A DNA stretch of 64,000 nucleotides from Pseudomonadota bacterium (GTDB taxonomy: Bacteria > Pseudomonadota > Alphaproteobacteria > Rhizobiales > Xanthobacteraceae). The stretch's first letter is position 1. Each line of letters starts with the position of its first letter. The translations under genes and the position numbers were made by a program. The notes under the pieces are model-generated. The model was not told where the DNA came from, ran no database searches, and was given only the letters and a program-made list of their open reading frames with translations. Positions 48,099-57,995 of this stretch are shown here, in pieces. The stretch covers positions 104,548-168,547 of the forward strand of contig JAEWHP010000031.1 in the NCBI GenBank assembly GCA_023387735.1, written 5' to 3'.

Positions 48099-49181
48099 CT
48101 ACACCAGATACTTCGCCACCGCCGCTTCATCCCACTCCATGCCGAGCCCGGGTCCTCGCGCAGTCACCGCGCCATCGACGATCTCGGCGGGATGGACGAG
48201 GATCACGCGGGCGAAATCCAGAAACTCCAACCAGTGCGCCGTCGGCGTAACCGTGAGCAGGTGTGCGCTGGCTTCGGCGAACAGGTGGCTCGACACCGGG
48301 ATGTTCGCAGCCTCCGCCTGCGCTGCGACCTGCAGCCAGCCGGTGACGCCGCCGCACTTCATGACGTCGGGCATGATGAAGTCGCTGGCGCCAGCTGCGA
48401 TCGCTTCCGCAAAGCCGCGCGGAAACCACCAGTTCTCGCCGGCCTGGATCGGCGTCGGCGAGGTCTCGCGCACCCTGGCGTGGCCGGAGAGATTCTCCTG
48501 CGGCACCGGCTCCTCGATCCAGTGCAGATCGTAGGGCGCGAGGCGGGCGATACGGCGCGCGGCTTCAGCGGGATCGAGCGACTGGTTGAAGTCGAGCATC
48601 AGCGCCACGTCAGGGCCGAGCAGGGCGCGCACGCCCTTGACCATGCGCTCATCGTTGGCGACGTCGCCGTCGCCGCCCTTGATCTTGATGCCGCGAAAAC
48701 CCTGTTCGAGCGAGCGCCGCAGCGCCCGTTCGTCGGCGATGGGATCGACCACGCCGTAGCTGTCATAGGCCCTGATCGGCCGCGTCGAGCCGCCGAGCAG
48801 TTCGGCCAGTGGCCGGCCGGCGTTCTGGCCGAGCGCATCCCAGTAGGCCATGTCGAGGCCGGACACCGCCATGCCGACGAGGCCCTGCCAGCTGAGCAGC
48901 CTGAATTTGGCGTCCATCGTCGCCATCAAATCGTAGGGCGCGACCGGCCGGCCGGTGAGTTCGCGACCGATCTCCTCGATCAGGTGCACCAGCGGCTTCA
49001 CGGTCAGCCGGGCATAGGCGAAAATGTAGGCGCGGCCGGTAACGCCCTGATCGGTCTCGACGTCGATCAGCACCAGCGGCGCGGCGTCGATGGTGGTGAA
49101 GGCGGTTTTGACGGGCCGGGCGATCGGCACCACGACGCCGCGGGCCTTGACGTTACGGATGGCGGGGACTGACTTGGTCAT
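48099..49181 (-). CDS. mandelate racemase/muconate-lactonizing enzyme family protein
   Basis: A 360-residue enolase-superfamily enzyme of the mandelate racemase subgroup. Catalytic features are the KxK-type motif in FRGIKIKGG, metal ligands in LMLDFNQS (Asp) and WIEEPVPQENL (Glu), a later Glu in IQAGENWWF, and the His base in VSSHLFAE. The lid domain at the start is normal. It abstracts a proton alpha to a carboxylate of some hydroxy acid or sugar acid, but the substrate cannot be predicted. It lies 15 nt downstream of the multicopper-oxidase-like gene, so the two may be co-transcribed. Confidence 0.92.
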   Translation of the reverse strand: MTKSVPAIRNVKARGVVVPIARPVKTAFTTIDAAPLVLIDVETDQGVTGRAYIFAYARLTVKPLVHLIEEIGRELTGRPVAPYDLMATMDAKFRLLSWQGLVGMAVSGLDMAYWDALGQNAGRPLAELLGGSTRPIRAYDSYGVVDPIADERALRRSLEQGFRGIKIKGGDGDVANDERMVKGVRALLGPDVALMLDFNQSLDPAEAARRIARLAPYDLHWIEEPVPQENLSGHARVRETSPTPIQAGENWWFPRGFAEAIAAGASDFIMPDVMKCGGVTGWLQVAAQAEAANIPVSSHLFAEASAHLLTVTPTAHWLEFLDFARVILVHPAEIVDGAVTARGPGLGMEWDEAAVAKYLV

Positions 49182-49196
49182 GCGGGGCCTCCTCCC

Positions 49197-50510
49197 TCAC
49201 TCGACAGCGTACCACCTGATTAGCCGGGGCGCTGCCCAGTCGGTGGCAACCTGTTCGACCAGCCAGCGGCCGGCATGTTCGGCGAGAAACGCGATCCGCT
49301 GGGTCTGGCCGGGCTCTATGGCGAGGGTATCCAGCCAGAACGGCTTCCAGCCATCGTCGAGCCGGTCGAGCAGCCGGAAGTGATGGCCATGGAGGTGGAA
49401 TACGGTGGCGATCGCAGCGCGGTTGGTCAGCGCCAGCACCACGACGCGGCCGGCCCTGGCACGAAAGGCGGGTGGGGCGGCGGCCTTGAAGTCCGCGGGT
49501 CGAGCCCAATCGGGCGGGGCTCCGAGCGCCAGGTCGAAGCGCTGGGCGTTCTTCAGGTCGAGCTGGGCCGGCAGCCCGTTGGACGGAAGCGGCGGCGCCG
49601 GGAGCAGGGGCGCGCGGCGCTCAAGCGAGCCCGAGATCGCGAGTTTTCCGATCTGGTGGGCCTCCTTGCCGTCATGCAGCATGATCGAGGCAGAGGCCGC
49701 CGTGTCCACGAAGGCGTCGATCCGGCTTCCGGGCGCCAGCACCAGCGCGCCGTTGCGGGCCGGGAACGGCTCGGCGGGCCGGCCGTCGATCGCCATCACG
49801 CGCACCTCGTGGTTCTCCAGTTTGACTGCCACGACAGTGCGTTGGGAGGCATTGATGAAGCGCAGCCGCAGTCGCTGGTTGCCGTAGGCTGAGAGCTCGA
49901 ACGAGGTCTGGCCGTTAAGCGTATAGAGTGGCTTGGTATCCTTCGCATCGACGCCCGGCGCGATCGCCGTGCCGTCCGGCCGCAAGCGCCATTCCTCGAT
50001 CAGAAGTATCTCGTCTCGATCTACCGGAACCGATTCGCTTTCGAGGACGATAAGCGACTTGCTGCGCAAGGGCTGGGCCTGGCCGTCGCCGAGCAGGCCG
50101 GCATCGCAAAGGAACGTGCCGGCATGACGGAAGGCGAGCCGGAAGGTTTCGCTGGCGCCGGCGGCAAGCGGTGGCCGCACGATCAGCGGCTCAGCGGCAC
50201 TGGCGCCGTCGACGCCCCGCCAGTGCAGCGCCAGCGGGACCTGCAGCCCGTTACCGACGGCGATCTCGGCCGTCTCGCCGCGCTTGGAGCTGAGGTCGCT
50301 CCCGGTCAGTCCCCAGGCTGATGTCTCTGGCCCGTCCGGACGCCACTTCAGTCGCTCCGGGGCAGCTTTCAGGGACAGCGAGGCGGTGGGGGCCGGGGAA
50401 GAGGTGCGGCCCTGGGCGAGCGCCGTTGCGGGCCAGATCGGGGCCAGCGCGGCCGCGCCCAAACCGGCCATCAGCCTGCGTCGATCCAGCTCGGATTTGG
50501 GGCTTGCCAT
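49197..50510 (-). CDS. multicopper-oxidase-fold protein with most copper ligands missing
   Basis: A 437-residue exported cupredoxin-repeat protein. A Tat-type signal (ELDRRRLMAGLGAAALAP) opens it; the alternative ATG at 50528 adds six residues. The fold is clear: LHWRG and HAGTF in the first domain, HLHGHHFRLLD in the third. But the copper motifs are altered: HWHG has become HWRG, the WYHxH region reads FLCDAG, and the C-terminal HCHxxxH is replaced by LVEQVATDW. Only HLHGHHF keeps its histidines. Catalytic type 1 and trinuclear centres are therefore unlikely. FtsP/SufI is a known copper-free relative that stabilises the divisome, so a structural role is possible. Confidence 0.88.
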   Translation of the reverse strand: MASPKSELDRRRLMAGLGAAALAPIWPATALAQGRTSSPAPTASLSLKAAPERLKWRPDGPETSAWGLTGSDLSSKRGETAEIAVGNGLQVPLALHWRGVDGASAAEPLIVRPPLAAGASETFRLAFRHAGTFLCDAGLLGDGQAQPLRSKSLIVLESESVPVDRDEILLIEEWRLRPDGTAIAPGVDAKDTKPLYTLNGQTSFELSAYGNQRLRLRFINASQRTVVAVKLENHEVRVMAIDGRPAEPFPARNGALVLAPGSRIDAFVDTAASASIMLHDGKEAHQIGKLAISGSLERRAPLLPAPPLPSNGLPAQLDLKNAQRFDLALGAPPDWARPADFKAAAPPAFRARAGRVVVLALTNRAAIATVFHLHGHHFRLLDRLDDGWKPFWLDTLAIEPGQTQRIAFLAEHAGRWLVEQVATDWAAPRLIRWYAVE

Positions 50511-50662
50511 CAGACCGATGCGGACCATTTTTGAGGTGAGAAGTCCAGTCGCGCCGGCTGCGATGGAAGGGCACTAACACGGCCATTTTTTTGCTGCGAA
50601 GGCAGAGGCTCATGTTATAAGCCCGCCGCCCGCGGCATCGCGGCCGGATTGGATGCTATCAC

Positions 50663-50747
50663 GCGGGCGTGGCGGAACTGGTAGACGCGCTGGATTTAGG
50701 TTCCAGTGACGAAAGTTGTGGGGGTTCGAGTCCCTCCGCCCGCACCA
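50663..50747 (+). tRNA. tRNA-Leu (anticodon UAG)
   Basis: An 85-nt class II tRNA. The acceptor GCGGGCG pairs with CGCCCGC, CTGGA-TTTAGGT-TCCAG gives anticodon TAG, a long variable arm follows, and GGTTCGAGTCC forms the T arm. The 3' CCA is encoded. A TTATAA about 50 nt upstream may be its -10 box. Confidence 0.97.
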
Positions 50748-50911
50748 AGCGCTCTACTCAAGCGTTTGCCTGACGAATTCTGGAGGGCCTATATCCCGAA
50801 TCGGGATGTTGGGCTCGCCGAGCCACTGGCGCAGGCCGCGAAGGCCATGTGTCGACGAAATATTCACTGTCGGGCCGCAAGGCCCGGCGCAAGCGGAAGA
50901 AGATTGACGCC

Positions 50912-52270
50912 ATGCAGGTCACCGAAACCCTCGCCGAGGGATTGAAGCACGAGTTCAAGATCAGCGTTCCCGCATCGGACCTCGATGCCAAGGCGGACGC
51001 CAAGCTGGTCGACCTCAAGGACAAGGTGAAGCTCAACGGCTTCCGTCCCGGCAAGGTGCCGGTCAGCCACCTGAAGAAGGTGTATGGCCGCTCCGTGATG
51101 GCCGAGACCATCGACCAGACCATCCGTGACACCAACACGCAGATCTTCACCGATCGCGGATTCCGTCTCGCGACCGAGCCGAAGATCACCATGCCGACCG
51201 AGCAGAAAGAGGTCGAGGAGCTGCTCGCCGGCAAGAGCGACCTGACCTACACGGTCGCAATCGAGGTAGTGCCGACGATTCAGCTCGCCGATTTCAAGTC
51301 GTTCACCGTCGAAAAGCCGGTGGTCGACGTCAGCGACGCCGACGTCGATGATGCGATCAAGCGAATCGCCGACCAGAACAAGCCCTATGCGGCGAAGGCC
51401 GACGGCGCCAAGGCCGAAACCGGCGACCGGGTCACCATCAACTTCAAGGGCAGCATCAACGGTGAGCTGTTCGAGGGCGGCACCGGCGAGGGCATCCCGG
51501 TCGTGATCGGCACCGGACAGTTCATTCCGGGCTTCGAGGAGCAGCTGATCGGGATGGCTGTCGGCGAGACCCGTACGCTGAAAGTTTCGTTCCCGAAGAA
51601 CTATGCGAGCGAGAAGCTCGCCGGCCAGCCGGCGGAGTTCGAGACCACCGCAACGCTGATCGAGGCGCCCGGCGAGACCAAGATCGACGACGAATTCGCC
51701 AAGACGCTCGGCCTGGAATCGCTCGACAAGCTGAAGGAAGCCGCGCGCGAGCGCCTGGTCGCCGAGTTCGCCGGCGCCACGCGCCAGCGCGTCAAGCGTG
51801 CGTTGCTCGACCGTCTCGACGAGACCCACAAATTCGAGGCGCCGCCGTCGCTGATCGAGGAAGAGTTCAACCTGATGTGGAACTCGATCAAGGCCGAGAT
51901 GGAATCTTCCGGCAAGACCTTTGCCGACGAGGACACCACCGAAGACGCCGCGAAGGAAGAATACCAGAAGATCGCCGATCGTCGCGTGCGGCTCGGCCTC
52001 GTGCTGTCGGAGATCGGCGAGAAGAACAAGATCACCGTGACCGACGACGAGGTCGGCCGCGCCGTGATCGAGCGCGCGCGTTCGATGCCCGGCCGCGAGA
52101 AGGAAGTCTGGGACTACTATCGCAACAACGCCAATGCGCTGGCCCAGCTTCGTGCGCCGATCTATGAAGACAAGGTCGTCGACTTCATCCTCGAACTTGC
52201 AACCGTGACCGAAAAGAAGGTCTCGCGCGAAGAACTGTTCAAGGAAGAAGACGAGAAGAGCGCGGCCTGA
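50912..52270 (+). CDS. tig: trigger factor
   Basis: A 452-residue ribosome-bound chaperone and prolyl isomerase. The start at 50912 ([15 protein letters not shown]) has GAAGAAGA upstream. The ribosome-binding signature GFRPGKVP and the FKBP domain ([39 protein letters not shown]) are followed by a charged C-terminal chaperone domain. The tail is acidic. It leads the series tig-clpP-clpX-lon, the standard proteostasis neighbourhood, with separate gaps of 300-425 nt, so each gene probably has its own promoter. Confidence 0.97.
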   Translation: MQVTETLAEGLKHEFKISVPASDLDAKADAKLVDLKDKVKLNGFRPGKVPVSHLKKVYGRSVMAETIDQTIRDTNTQIFTDRGFRLATEPKITMPTEQKEVEELLAGKSDLTYTVAIEVVPTIQLADFKSFTVEKPVVDVSDADVDDAIKRIADQNKPYAAKADGAKAETGDRVTINFKGSINGELFEGGTGEGIPVVIGTGQFIPGFEEQLIGMAVGETRTLKVSFPKNYASEKLAGQPAEFETTATLIEAPGETKIDDEFAKTLGLESLDKLKEAARERLVAEFAGATRQRVKRALLDRLDETHKFEAPPSLIEEEFNLMWNSIKAEMESSGKTFADEDTTEDAAKEEYQKIADRRVRLGLVLSEIGEKNKITVTDDEVGRAVIERARSMPGREKEVWDYYRNNANALAQLRAPIYEDKVVDFILELATVTEKKVSREELFKEEDEKSAA

Positions 52271-52580
52271 CCGTTCCGGTCAGCCTGATGTTAATGATGA
52301 ACGGCGAAACCGTCGTGGCTGCGGCCTCCGCAGCTATGACTTCGCCGCCGAATCAGCTTGAATTTCGGCACGCGATGGCCCGGCCTTGTCACCGGGAAAT
52401 TGGCTCATATCTGTGGGCGGCTCGCCTGAGGCGAGTTCTGTGTTGAAGTCCCTGCATCACGGGACGTTCGTCCGCGCGCGGCATGCCTGCCGGCCCTTTG
52501 ACTGGGAGGCGTTGCCGATGGATGTTCGCCCACTGCCCGATCTTTATTTAACCCTCCTTATCTAACCCTTGGGGTGACTA
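52271..52580. other. gene-free tig-clpP intergenic region
   Basis: 310 nt without a gene. A 6-bp hairpin CTCGCC-TGA-GGCGAG (52421-52435) followed by TTCTGTGTT may end tig transcription. The clpP promoter should lie in 52450-52560; no clear consensus seen. Confidence 0.5.
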
Positions 52581-53216
52581 ATGCGCGATCCCGTCGAAAC
52601 CTACATGAACCTCGTGCCGATGGTGGTCGAGCAGACCAACCGCGGTGAACGCGCCTACGACATTTTCTCGCGGCTTCTGAAAGAGCGCATCATTTTCGTC
52701 ACCGGACCTGTCGAGGACGGCATGTCGACGCTGACGGTCGCGCAGCTGCTGTTTCTCGAAGCCGAGAATCCGAAGAAGGAAATCTCGATGTACATCAACT
52801 CGCCCGGCGGCGTGGTGACATCGGGGCTTGCGATCTACGACACCATGCAGTTCATCCGTCCGCCGGTGTCGACGCTGTGCACCGGGCAGGCGGCTTCGAT
52901 GGGCTCGCTGCTGCTTGCAGCCGGCGAAAAGGACATGCGCTTCTCGCTGCCGAATTCCCGCATCATGGTGCATCAGCCCTCCGGCGGCTTCCAGGGCCAG
53001 GCCACCGACATCATGCTGCACGCCCAGGAGATCCTGAATCTCAAGAAGCGCCTCAACGAGATCTACGTGAAGCACACCGGCCAGACCTACAAGGCGATCG
53101 AGGATGCGCTGGAGCGCGACAAGTTCCTGACCGCCGAAATGGCCCGTGACTTCGGTATCGTCGACAAGGTTATCGACAAGCGCCCGGAGGAGACGTCGGC
53201 GTCAAAAGCCCCGTAA
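52581..53216 (+). CDS. clpP: ATP-dependent Clp protease proteolytic subunit
   Basis: A 211-residue serine protease subunit forming the tetradecameric ClpP barrel. Catalytic Ser is in [11 protein letters not shown], His in MVHQPSGG, Asp in the following helix region. [19 protein letters not shown] is the oxyanion-loop signature. The start at 52581 follows a CTTGGGG sequence. ClpX is encoded 425 nt downstream on the same strand. A perfect dyad CCCCGTAA/TTACGGGG spans the stop codon (53209-53226). Confidence 0.97.
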   Translation: MRDPVETYMNLVPMVVEQTNRGERAYDIFSRLLKERIIFVTGPVEDGMSTLTVAQLLFLEAENPKKEISMYINSPGGVVTSGLAIYDTMQFIRPPVSTLCTGQAASMGSLLLAAGEKDMRFSLPNSRIMVHQPSGGFQGQATDIMLHAQEILNLKKRLNEIYVKHTGQTYKAIEDALERDKFLTAEMARDFGIVDKVIDKRPEETSASKAP

Positions 53217-53641
53217 GGTTACGGGGTTAGCGCATTGCGTTCACCTTACCGGTTGGTTGAATTGGCAAATGGGCCCGGAGGCGGCGCATCTGTGCGCCGC
53301 GAGCGCCGAAAGTTCCGCTTTCGTGCCGGTTTTTCGGCGTGGCAATACCGCAACGCTGGTCTGATTTCGTCGACTTATCCTCACGCCAGGGCCGAAAATC
53401 ACGCTATTGTCACGTTTTCAGGTCGGCTCCCGATTAGCGAATTCTTGATAGTCGGGTGTCAGCATGGTTGGCTGTATGGGATCGATTAGGGTAGCAGGAT
53501 TCGAACTGGCCGTGATTCGCACGGCGCGCCATGAGTTAAGGGTCTTTTCTGGTACGGAATTTGCTCTATCTACCTTTAAGTCCGGTGACGTGCCGGAATG
53601 GGTCGATCGGGTAACGGATCGAACGGCGGACGGAGACGAGA
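53217..53641. other. gene-free clpP-clpX intergenic region with sigma-54 site
   Basis: 425 nt. It starts inside the dyad over the clpP stop and contains a strong -24/-12 promoter match at 53550-53565 (listed separately). A 61-codon frame at 53464-53649 crosses that site and overlaps clpX; it is not supported as a gene. Confidence 0.55.
53550..53565 (+). promoter_or_regulatory. clpX: sigma-54 (-24/-12) promoter match upstream of clpX
   Basis: TGGTACGGAATTTGCT matches TGGCACG-N4-TTGC(A/T) at every defined base but one, with GG and GC exactly ten bases apart. It lies 76 nt before the ATG. No activator-binding dyad was identified upstream. Confidence 0.5.
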
Positions 53642-54916
53642 ATGAGTAAGGTTGGCACGAGCGACTCCAAGAACACGCTGTATTGCTCGTTCTGCGGCAA
53701 GAGCCAGCATGAAGTCCGCAAACTGATCGCGGGTCCAACCGTATTCATCTGCGATGAATGCGTCGAACTCTGCATGGACATCATCCGTGAGGAGAACAAG
53801 TCCTCGCTGGTGAAGTCGCGCGACGGCATTCCGACGCCGAAGGAAATCTGCAAGGTGCTGGACGACTACGTGATCGGCCAGAGCCATGCCAAGAAGGTGC
53901 TCTCGGTCGCCGTCCACAATCACTACAAGCGGCTCAACCACCAGACCAAGCACAACGACGTCGAACTCGCGAAGTCGAACATCCTGCTGATCGGCCCGAC
54001 CGGCTCGGGCAAGACGCTGCTGGCGCAGACGCTGGCGCGCATTCTCGACGTGCCGTTCACGATGGCGGATGCGACGACGCTGACCGAAGCCGGTTACGTC
54101 GGCGAGGACGTCGAGAACATCATCCTGAAGCTGTTGCAGTCGGCCGACTACAACGTCGAGCGCGCGCAGCGCGGCATCGTTTATATCGACGAAATCGACA
54201 AGATCAGCCGCAAGTCCGACAACCCGTCGATCACCCGCGACGTTTCGGGTGAGGGCGTGCAGCAGGCGCTGCTGAAGATCATGGAAGGCACCGTTGCCTC
54301 CGTGCCTCCGCAGGGCGGCCGCAAGCACCCGCAGCAGGAGTTCCTGCAGGTAGACACCACCAACATCCTGTTCATCTGCGGCGGCGCCTTCTCGGGTCTG
54401 GAGAAGATCATCTCCGCCCGCGGCCGTTCGACCTCGATCGGTTTCGCCGCCCAGGTGCTGGCGCCCGAAGACCGCCGCACCGGCGAGATCTTCCGCCATG
54501 TCGAGCCGGAAGACCTGTTGAAGTATGGCCTGATCCCGGAATTCGTCGGCCGTCTGCCGGTCGTGGCGACGCTGGAGGATCTCGACGAGAACTCGCTGAA
54601 GAAGATCCTGGTCGAGCCGAAGAACGCGCTGGTGAAGCAATACCAGCGGTTGTTCGAAATGGAGAATATCGAGCTCACCTTCGCCGACGAGGCGCTTGGC
54701 GCGGTTGCCCGCAAGGCGATCGAGCGCAAGACCGGCGCGCGCGGACTGCGGTCGATCCTCGAGAGCATCCTGCTCGAGACCATGTTCGACCTTCCGGGCC
54801 TCGAAGGCGTCGAAGAAGTTGTGATCTCGCGTGAAGTGGTCGAGGGAACCGCCCGTCCGCTCTACATCTACGCCGACCGTTCGGACCGGGCCGTCGAGAG
54901 CAGCGCCAGCGCCTGA
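53642..54916 (+). CDS. clpX: ATP-dependent Clp protease ATP-binding subunit ClpX
   Basis: A 424-residue AAA+ unfoldase delivering substrates to ClpP. The N-terminal zinc finger is complete ([15 protein letters not shown], then [10 protein letters not shown]). Walker A is GPTGSGKT, Walker [10 protein letters not shown], and the pore and sensor regions follow. The IGF-type ClpP loop is present as SIGFAAQV. Length is normal for alphaproteobacterial ClpX. In Caulobacter ClpXP destroys CtrA, which is of interest given the CtrA-type sites seen near the Tol-Pal genes, but no direct link is shown. Confidence 0.97.
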   Translation: MSKVGTSDSKNTLYCSFCGKSQHEVRKLIAGPTVFICDECVELCMDIIREENKSSLVKSRDGIPTPKEICKVLDDYVIGQSHAKKVLSVAVHNHYKRLNHQTKHNDVELAKSNILLIGPTGSGKTLLAQTLARILDVPFTMADATTLTEAGYVGEDVENIILKLLQSADYNVERAQRGIVYIDEIDKISRKSDNPSITRDVSGEGVQQALLKIMEGTVASVPPQGGRKHPQQEFLQVDTTNILFICGGAFSGLEKIISARGRSTSIGFAAQVLAPEDRRTGEIFRHVEPEDLLKYGLIPEFVGRLPVVATLEDLDENSLKKILVEPKNALVKQYQRLFEMENIELTFADEALGAVARKAIERKTGARGLRSILESILLETMFDLPGLEGVEEVVISREVVEGTARPLYIYADRSDRAVESSASA

Positions 54917-55227
54917 TCCGGCGCCCGCGAGGTACGATCTGACCATCGAAAAGTCACGGTCGCCGGGGCCTCCGGCGGCCGGTTGTAGCGTACGTGTTTT
55001 CGCGCATTTGGCCCGGAATTCCGGGCATTTACTCTGACTTGACACCCCCGCACCCGATAGCCACCTAATGCTCTCGGTGACGAACATCATGCTTGAGATT
55101 CGTCGCTAAACGATCCGGTCAAAGGGGCAGCGAAGGCGGCCAGATAACCCGGAACCTCCCGGCACCTTGTGGCGGTTGCGCAAGCGAGCGGACTGCGTGC
55201 AAGGGGGCAAAACAGAAGGAACAGGCC
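54917..55227. other. gene-free clpX-lon intergenic region
   Basis: 311 nt without a gene. CTTGACA at 55038 is a possible -35 of the heat-shock (sigma-32) or housekeeping type, with CACCTAAT about 16 nt later as a poor -10. A lon promoter is expected here; this candidate is weak. Confidence 0.4.
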
Positions 55228-57657
55228 ATGACAACACCAAAAACCCGGCCAACCATCGTCCTGGGCGAAAGCCACTCTTATCCGGTGCTGCCGCTCCGCG
55301 ACATCGTCGTATTTCCGCACATGATCGTGCCGTTGTTCGTCGGCCGCGAGAAATCGATCCGCGCCCTCGAAGAGGTGATGAAGAACGACGCCCTGATTCT
55401 GCTGGCAACGCAGAAGAACGCGTCCGACGATGATCCAAACCCGGATTCGATTTACGAAGTCGGTACGCTTGCCAGCGTGCTGCAGCTCCTGAAGCTCCCC
55501 GACGGCACCGTGAAGGTGCTGGTCGAAGGGCTGGAGCGCGCGCGCGTGGAGAAATACTCCGACCGTGCCGAATATTACGAGGCGACCGCGGTGGCGCTCG
55601 CCGACACCGACGCCAACTCGGTGGAAGCCGAGGCGCTGGCGCGCTCGGTCGTGTCTGACTTCGAAAGCTATGTGAAGCTGAACAAGAAGATCTCCGCCGA
55701 AGTCGTTGGCGTGGTCCAGGCGATCACCGACTTCGCCAAGCTGAGCGACCAGGTCGCCCAGCATCTCGCCGTCAAGATCGCCGATCGCCAGGGCATCCTG
55801 GAGACGTTGTCCGTCACGCAGCGCCTGGAGAAGGTGCTGGGGCTGATGGAGAGCGAAATCTCGGTGCTGCAGGTCGAGAAGCGCATCCGCTCGCGCGTCA
55901 AGCGCCAGATGGAGAAGACCCAGCGCGAGTATTACCTGAACGAGCAGATGAAGGCGATCCAGAAGGAGCTCGGCGACGACGAAGGTCGCGACGAGCTGGC
56001 CGATCTGGAAGAGAAGATTGCCAAGACCAAGCTTTCCAAGGAAGCGCGGGAGAAGGCGCAGCACGAGCTGAAGAAGCTGCGCCAGATGTCGCCGATGTCC
56101 GCGGAAGCGACCGTCGTGCGCAACTATCTCGACTGGCTGCTGTCGATTCCGTGGAACAAGAAGTCCAAGGTCAAGAAGGACCTCGAGGCGGCGCAGGCCG
56201 TGCTGGACTCCGATCACTACGGGCTCGAGAAGGTCAAGGACCGCATCGTCGAGTATCTCGCGGTGCAGTCGCGCGCCAACAAGCTGACCGGACCGATCCT
56301 GTGCCTGGTCGGGCCTCCCGGCGTCGGCAAGACCTCGCTCGGCAAGTCAATCGCGAAGGCGACGGGCCGCGAGTTCGTGCGCGTGTCGCTCGGCGGCGTG
56401 CGTGACGAGGCCGAGATCCGCGGTCACCGCCGCACCTATATCGGCTCGATGCCCGGCAAGATCATCCAGTCGATGCGCAAGGCGAAGACCTCGAACCCGC
56501 TGTTCCTGCTGGACGAGATCGACAAGATGGGCGCCGACTTCCGCGGCGATCCGTCGTCGGCTTTGCTCGAGGTTCTGGACCCCGAGCAGAACGGCACGTT
56601 CGCCGACCACTATCTGGAGGTCGACTACGATCTGTCGAACGTCATGTTCATCACGACCGCGAATACGCTGAATATTCCCGGCCCGCTGATGGACCGCATG
56701 GAGATCATCCGGATCGCCGGCTACACCGAGAACGAGAAGGTCGAGATCGCGCGCAAGCACCTGATCCCGAACGCCATCTCCAAGCATGGCCTCGATTCGA
56801 AGGAATGGTCGATCGACGACGATGCCCTGCTGCTGATGATCCGCCGCTACACCCGCGAAGCGGGCGTGCGTAACCTGGAGCGTGAGCTGTCGACACTCGC
56901 CCGCAAGGCGGTGAAGGAGCTGATGATCTCCAAGAAGAAGTCGGTCAAGGTCACCGAGAAGACTCTCGAAGACTTCCTCGGCGTGCCGAAGTACCGCTTC
57001 GGCGAGATCGAAAGCGAGCCGCAGGTCGGTATCGTCACCGGACTTGCCTGGACCGATGTCGGCGGCGAGTTGCTGACCATCGAAGGCGTCATGATGCCCG
57101 GCAAGGGCAAGATGACGGTCACGGGCAACCTGCGCGACGTGATGAAGGAGTCGATCTCGGCGGCGGCGTCCTACGTCCGCTCGCGGGCGATCAACTACGG
57201 CATCGAACCGCCGATGTTCGACAGGCGTGACATTCACGTCCACGTTCCTGAAGGGGCGACCCCGAAGGACGGACCGTCGGCGGGCGTCGCGATGGCCACC
57301 GCGATCATCTCGGTCATGACCGGAATTCCGGTCCGCCACGATGTCGCGATGACCGGCGAGATCACCTTGCGTGGTCGCGTGCTGCCGATCGGCGGGCTGA
57401 AGGAGAAGCTCTTGGCTGCCGCGCGTGGCGGCATCAAGACGGTGCTGATCCCCGAGGACAACGCCAAGGATCTCACGGAGATTTCCGATGCGATCAAGGG
57501 CGGCATGGACATCATCCCGGTCGGAAGGCTGGATGAGGTGATCGCCAAGGCGCTGGTCCGCACCCCGGTGCCGATCGTCTGGGAAGAGGACACCACCAAG
57601 GTGGACGTCAAGCCCGACGGCGGCGACGAAGCGGCAGGCGGCCTGACCGCCCACTGA
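55228..57657 (+). CDS. lon: ATP-dependent protease La
   Basis: An 809-residue Lon protease degrading misfolded and regulatory proteins. The start at 55228 ([20 protein letters not shown]) has AGAAGGAAC upstream. N-terminal substrate domain: [20 protein letters not shown]. Walker A is [11 protein letters not shown]. The protease domain holds the catalytic Ser in [13 protein letters not shown] and Lys in [11 protein letters not shown] strong terminator follows. Lon destroys DnaA, CcrM and SciP in Caulobacter, so the tig-clpPX-lon cluster also serves cell-cycle turnover there. Confidence 0.98.
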   Translation: MTTPKTRPTIVLGESHSYPVLPLRDIVVFPHMIVPLFVGREKSIRALEEVMKNDALILLATQKNASDDDPNPDSIYEVGTLASVLQLLKLPDGTVKVLVEGLERARVEKYSDRAEYYEATAVALADTDANSVEAEALARSVVSDFESYVKLNKKISAEVVGVVQAITDFAKLSDQVAQHLAVKIADRQGILETLSVTQRLEKVLGLMESEISVLQVEKRIRSRVKRQMEKTQREYYLNEQMKAIQKELGDDEGRDELADLEEKIAKTKLSKEAREKAQHELKKLRQMSPMSAEATVVRNYLDWLLSIPWNKKSKVKKDLEAAQAVLDSDHYGLEKVKDRIVEYLAVQSRANKLTGPILCLVGPPGVGKTSLGKSIAKATGREFVRVSLGGVRDEAEIRGHRRTYIGSMPGKIIQSMRKAKTSNPLFLLDEIDKMGADFRGDPSSALLEVLDPEQNGTFADHYLEVDYDLSNVMFITTANTLNIPGPLMDRMEIIRIAGYTENEKVEIARKHLIPNAISKHGLDSKEWSIDDDALLLMIRRYTREAGVRNLERELSTLARKAVKELMISKKKSVKVTEKTLEDFLGVPKYRFGEIESEPQVGIVTGLAWTDVGGELLTIEGVMMPGKGKMTVTGNLRDVMKESISAAASYVRSRAINYGIEPPMFDRRDIHVHVPEGATPKDGPSAGVAMATAIISVMTGIPVRHDVAMTGEITLRGRVLPIGGLKEKLLAAARGGIKTVLIPEDNAKDLTEISDAIKGGMDIIPVGRLDEVIAKALVRTPVPIVWEEDTTKVDVKPDGGDEAAGGLTAH

Positions 57658-57675
57658 AACCTCCATCGATAGTCG

Positions 57676-57705
57676 AGAAAACGGCGCCTGCAGGCGCCGT
57701 TTTTG
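57676..57705 (+). terminator. rho-independent terminator of lon
   Basis: AAAACGGCGCC pairs with GGCGCCGTTTT around TGCA, followed by TTTTTG. It starts about 20 nt after the lon stop. Confidence 0.92.
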
Positions 57706-57762
57706 TTTGCGTGGCACGGCTTGCGCCGGAGGGCAGGGCGGGGCTAAACAAGCGAAGGTTAA

Positions 57763-57839
57763 GGGCGGCTAGCTCAGCTGGTTAGAGCATCTCGTTTACA
57801 CCGAGAGGGTCGGGAGTTCGAATCTCTCGCCGCCTACCA
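57763..57839 (+). tRNA. tRNA-Val (anticodon UAC)
   Basis: A 77-nt tRNA: acceptor GGGCGGC with GCCGCCT, D arm GCTCAGCTGGTTAGAGC, anticodon arm TCTCG-TTTACAC-CGAGA reading TAC, T arm GGGAGTTCGAATCTCTC, and an encoded 3' ACCA. Confidence 0.97.
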
Positions 57840-57956
57840 GCCTTCGCCCTGCGGGCTACGGCTGGGCAGGCCAGCCTTCGCGGCGGTGGTGCCGCCAGCG
57901 TGCTGCGCGCAGGGCAAAGGCTGTCTCGCCGAAGCTCGAAGAGCGTAGGCGGACTG
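57840..57956. repeat. tRNA-flanking palindromic repeat
   Basis: The stretch after tRNA-Val contains CAGCCTTCG twice (57838 and 57871) and inverse forms such as GCGAAGC/GCTTCGGC-like pairs, ending with CGAAGAGCGTAGGCGGACTG. I recall this wording as an interspersed repeat of Bradyrhizobium and Rhodopseudomonas. Copy number is unverified. Confidence 0.45.
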
Positions 57957-57995
57957 ATCCCGGATACTCCGAAGCCGATCAAAGGTACCGCGCGA

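Noticed and set aside
53464..53649. 61-residue frame before clpX
   Set aside because: It overlaps the clpX start, covers a likely promoter, and has no ribosome-binding site or family likeness.
55038..55069. Sigma-32 heat-shock promoter of lon
   Set aside because: CTTGACA is suggestive, but no good -10 partner at proper spacing is present; kept only as a remark in the intergenic entry.
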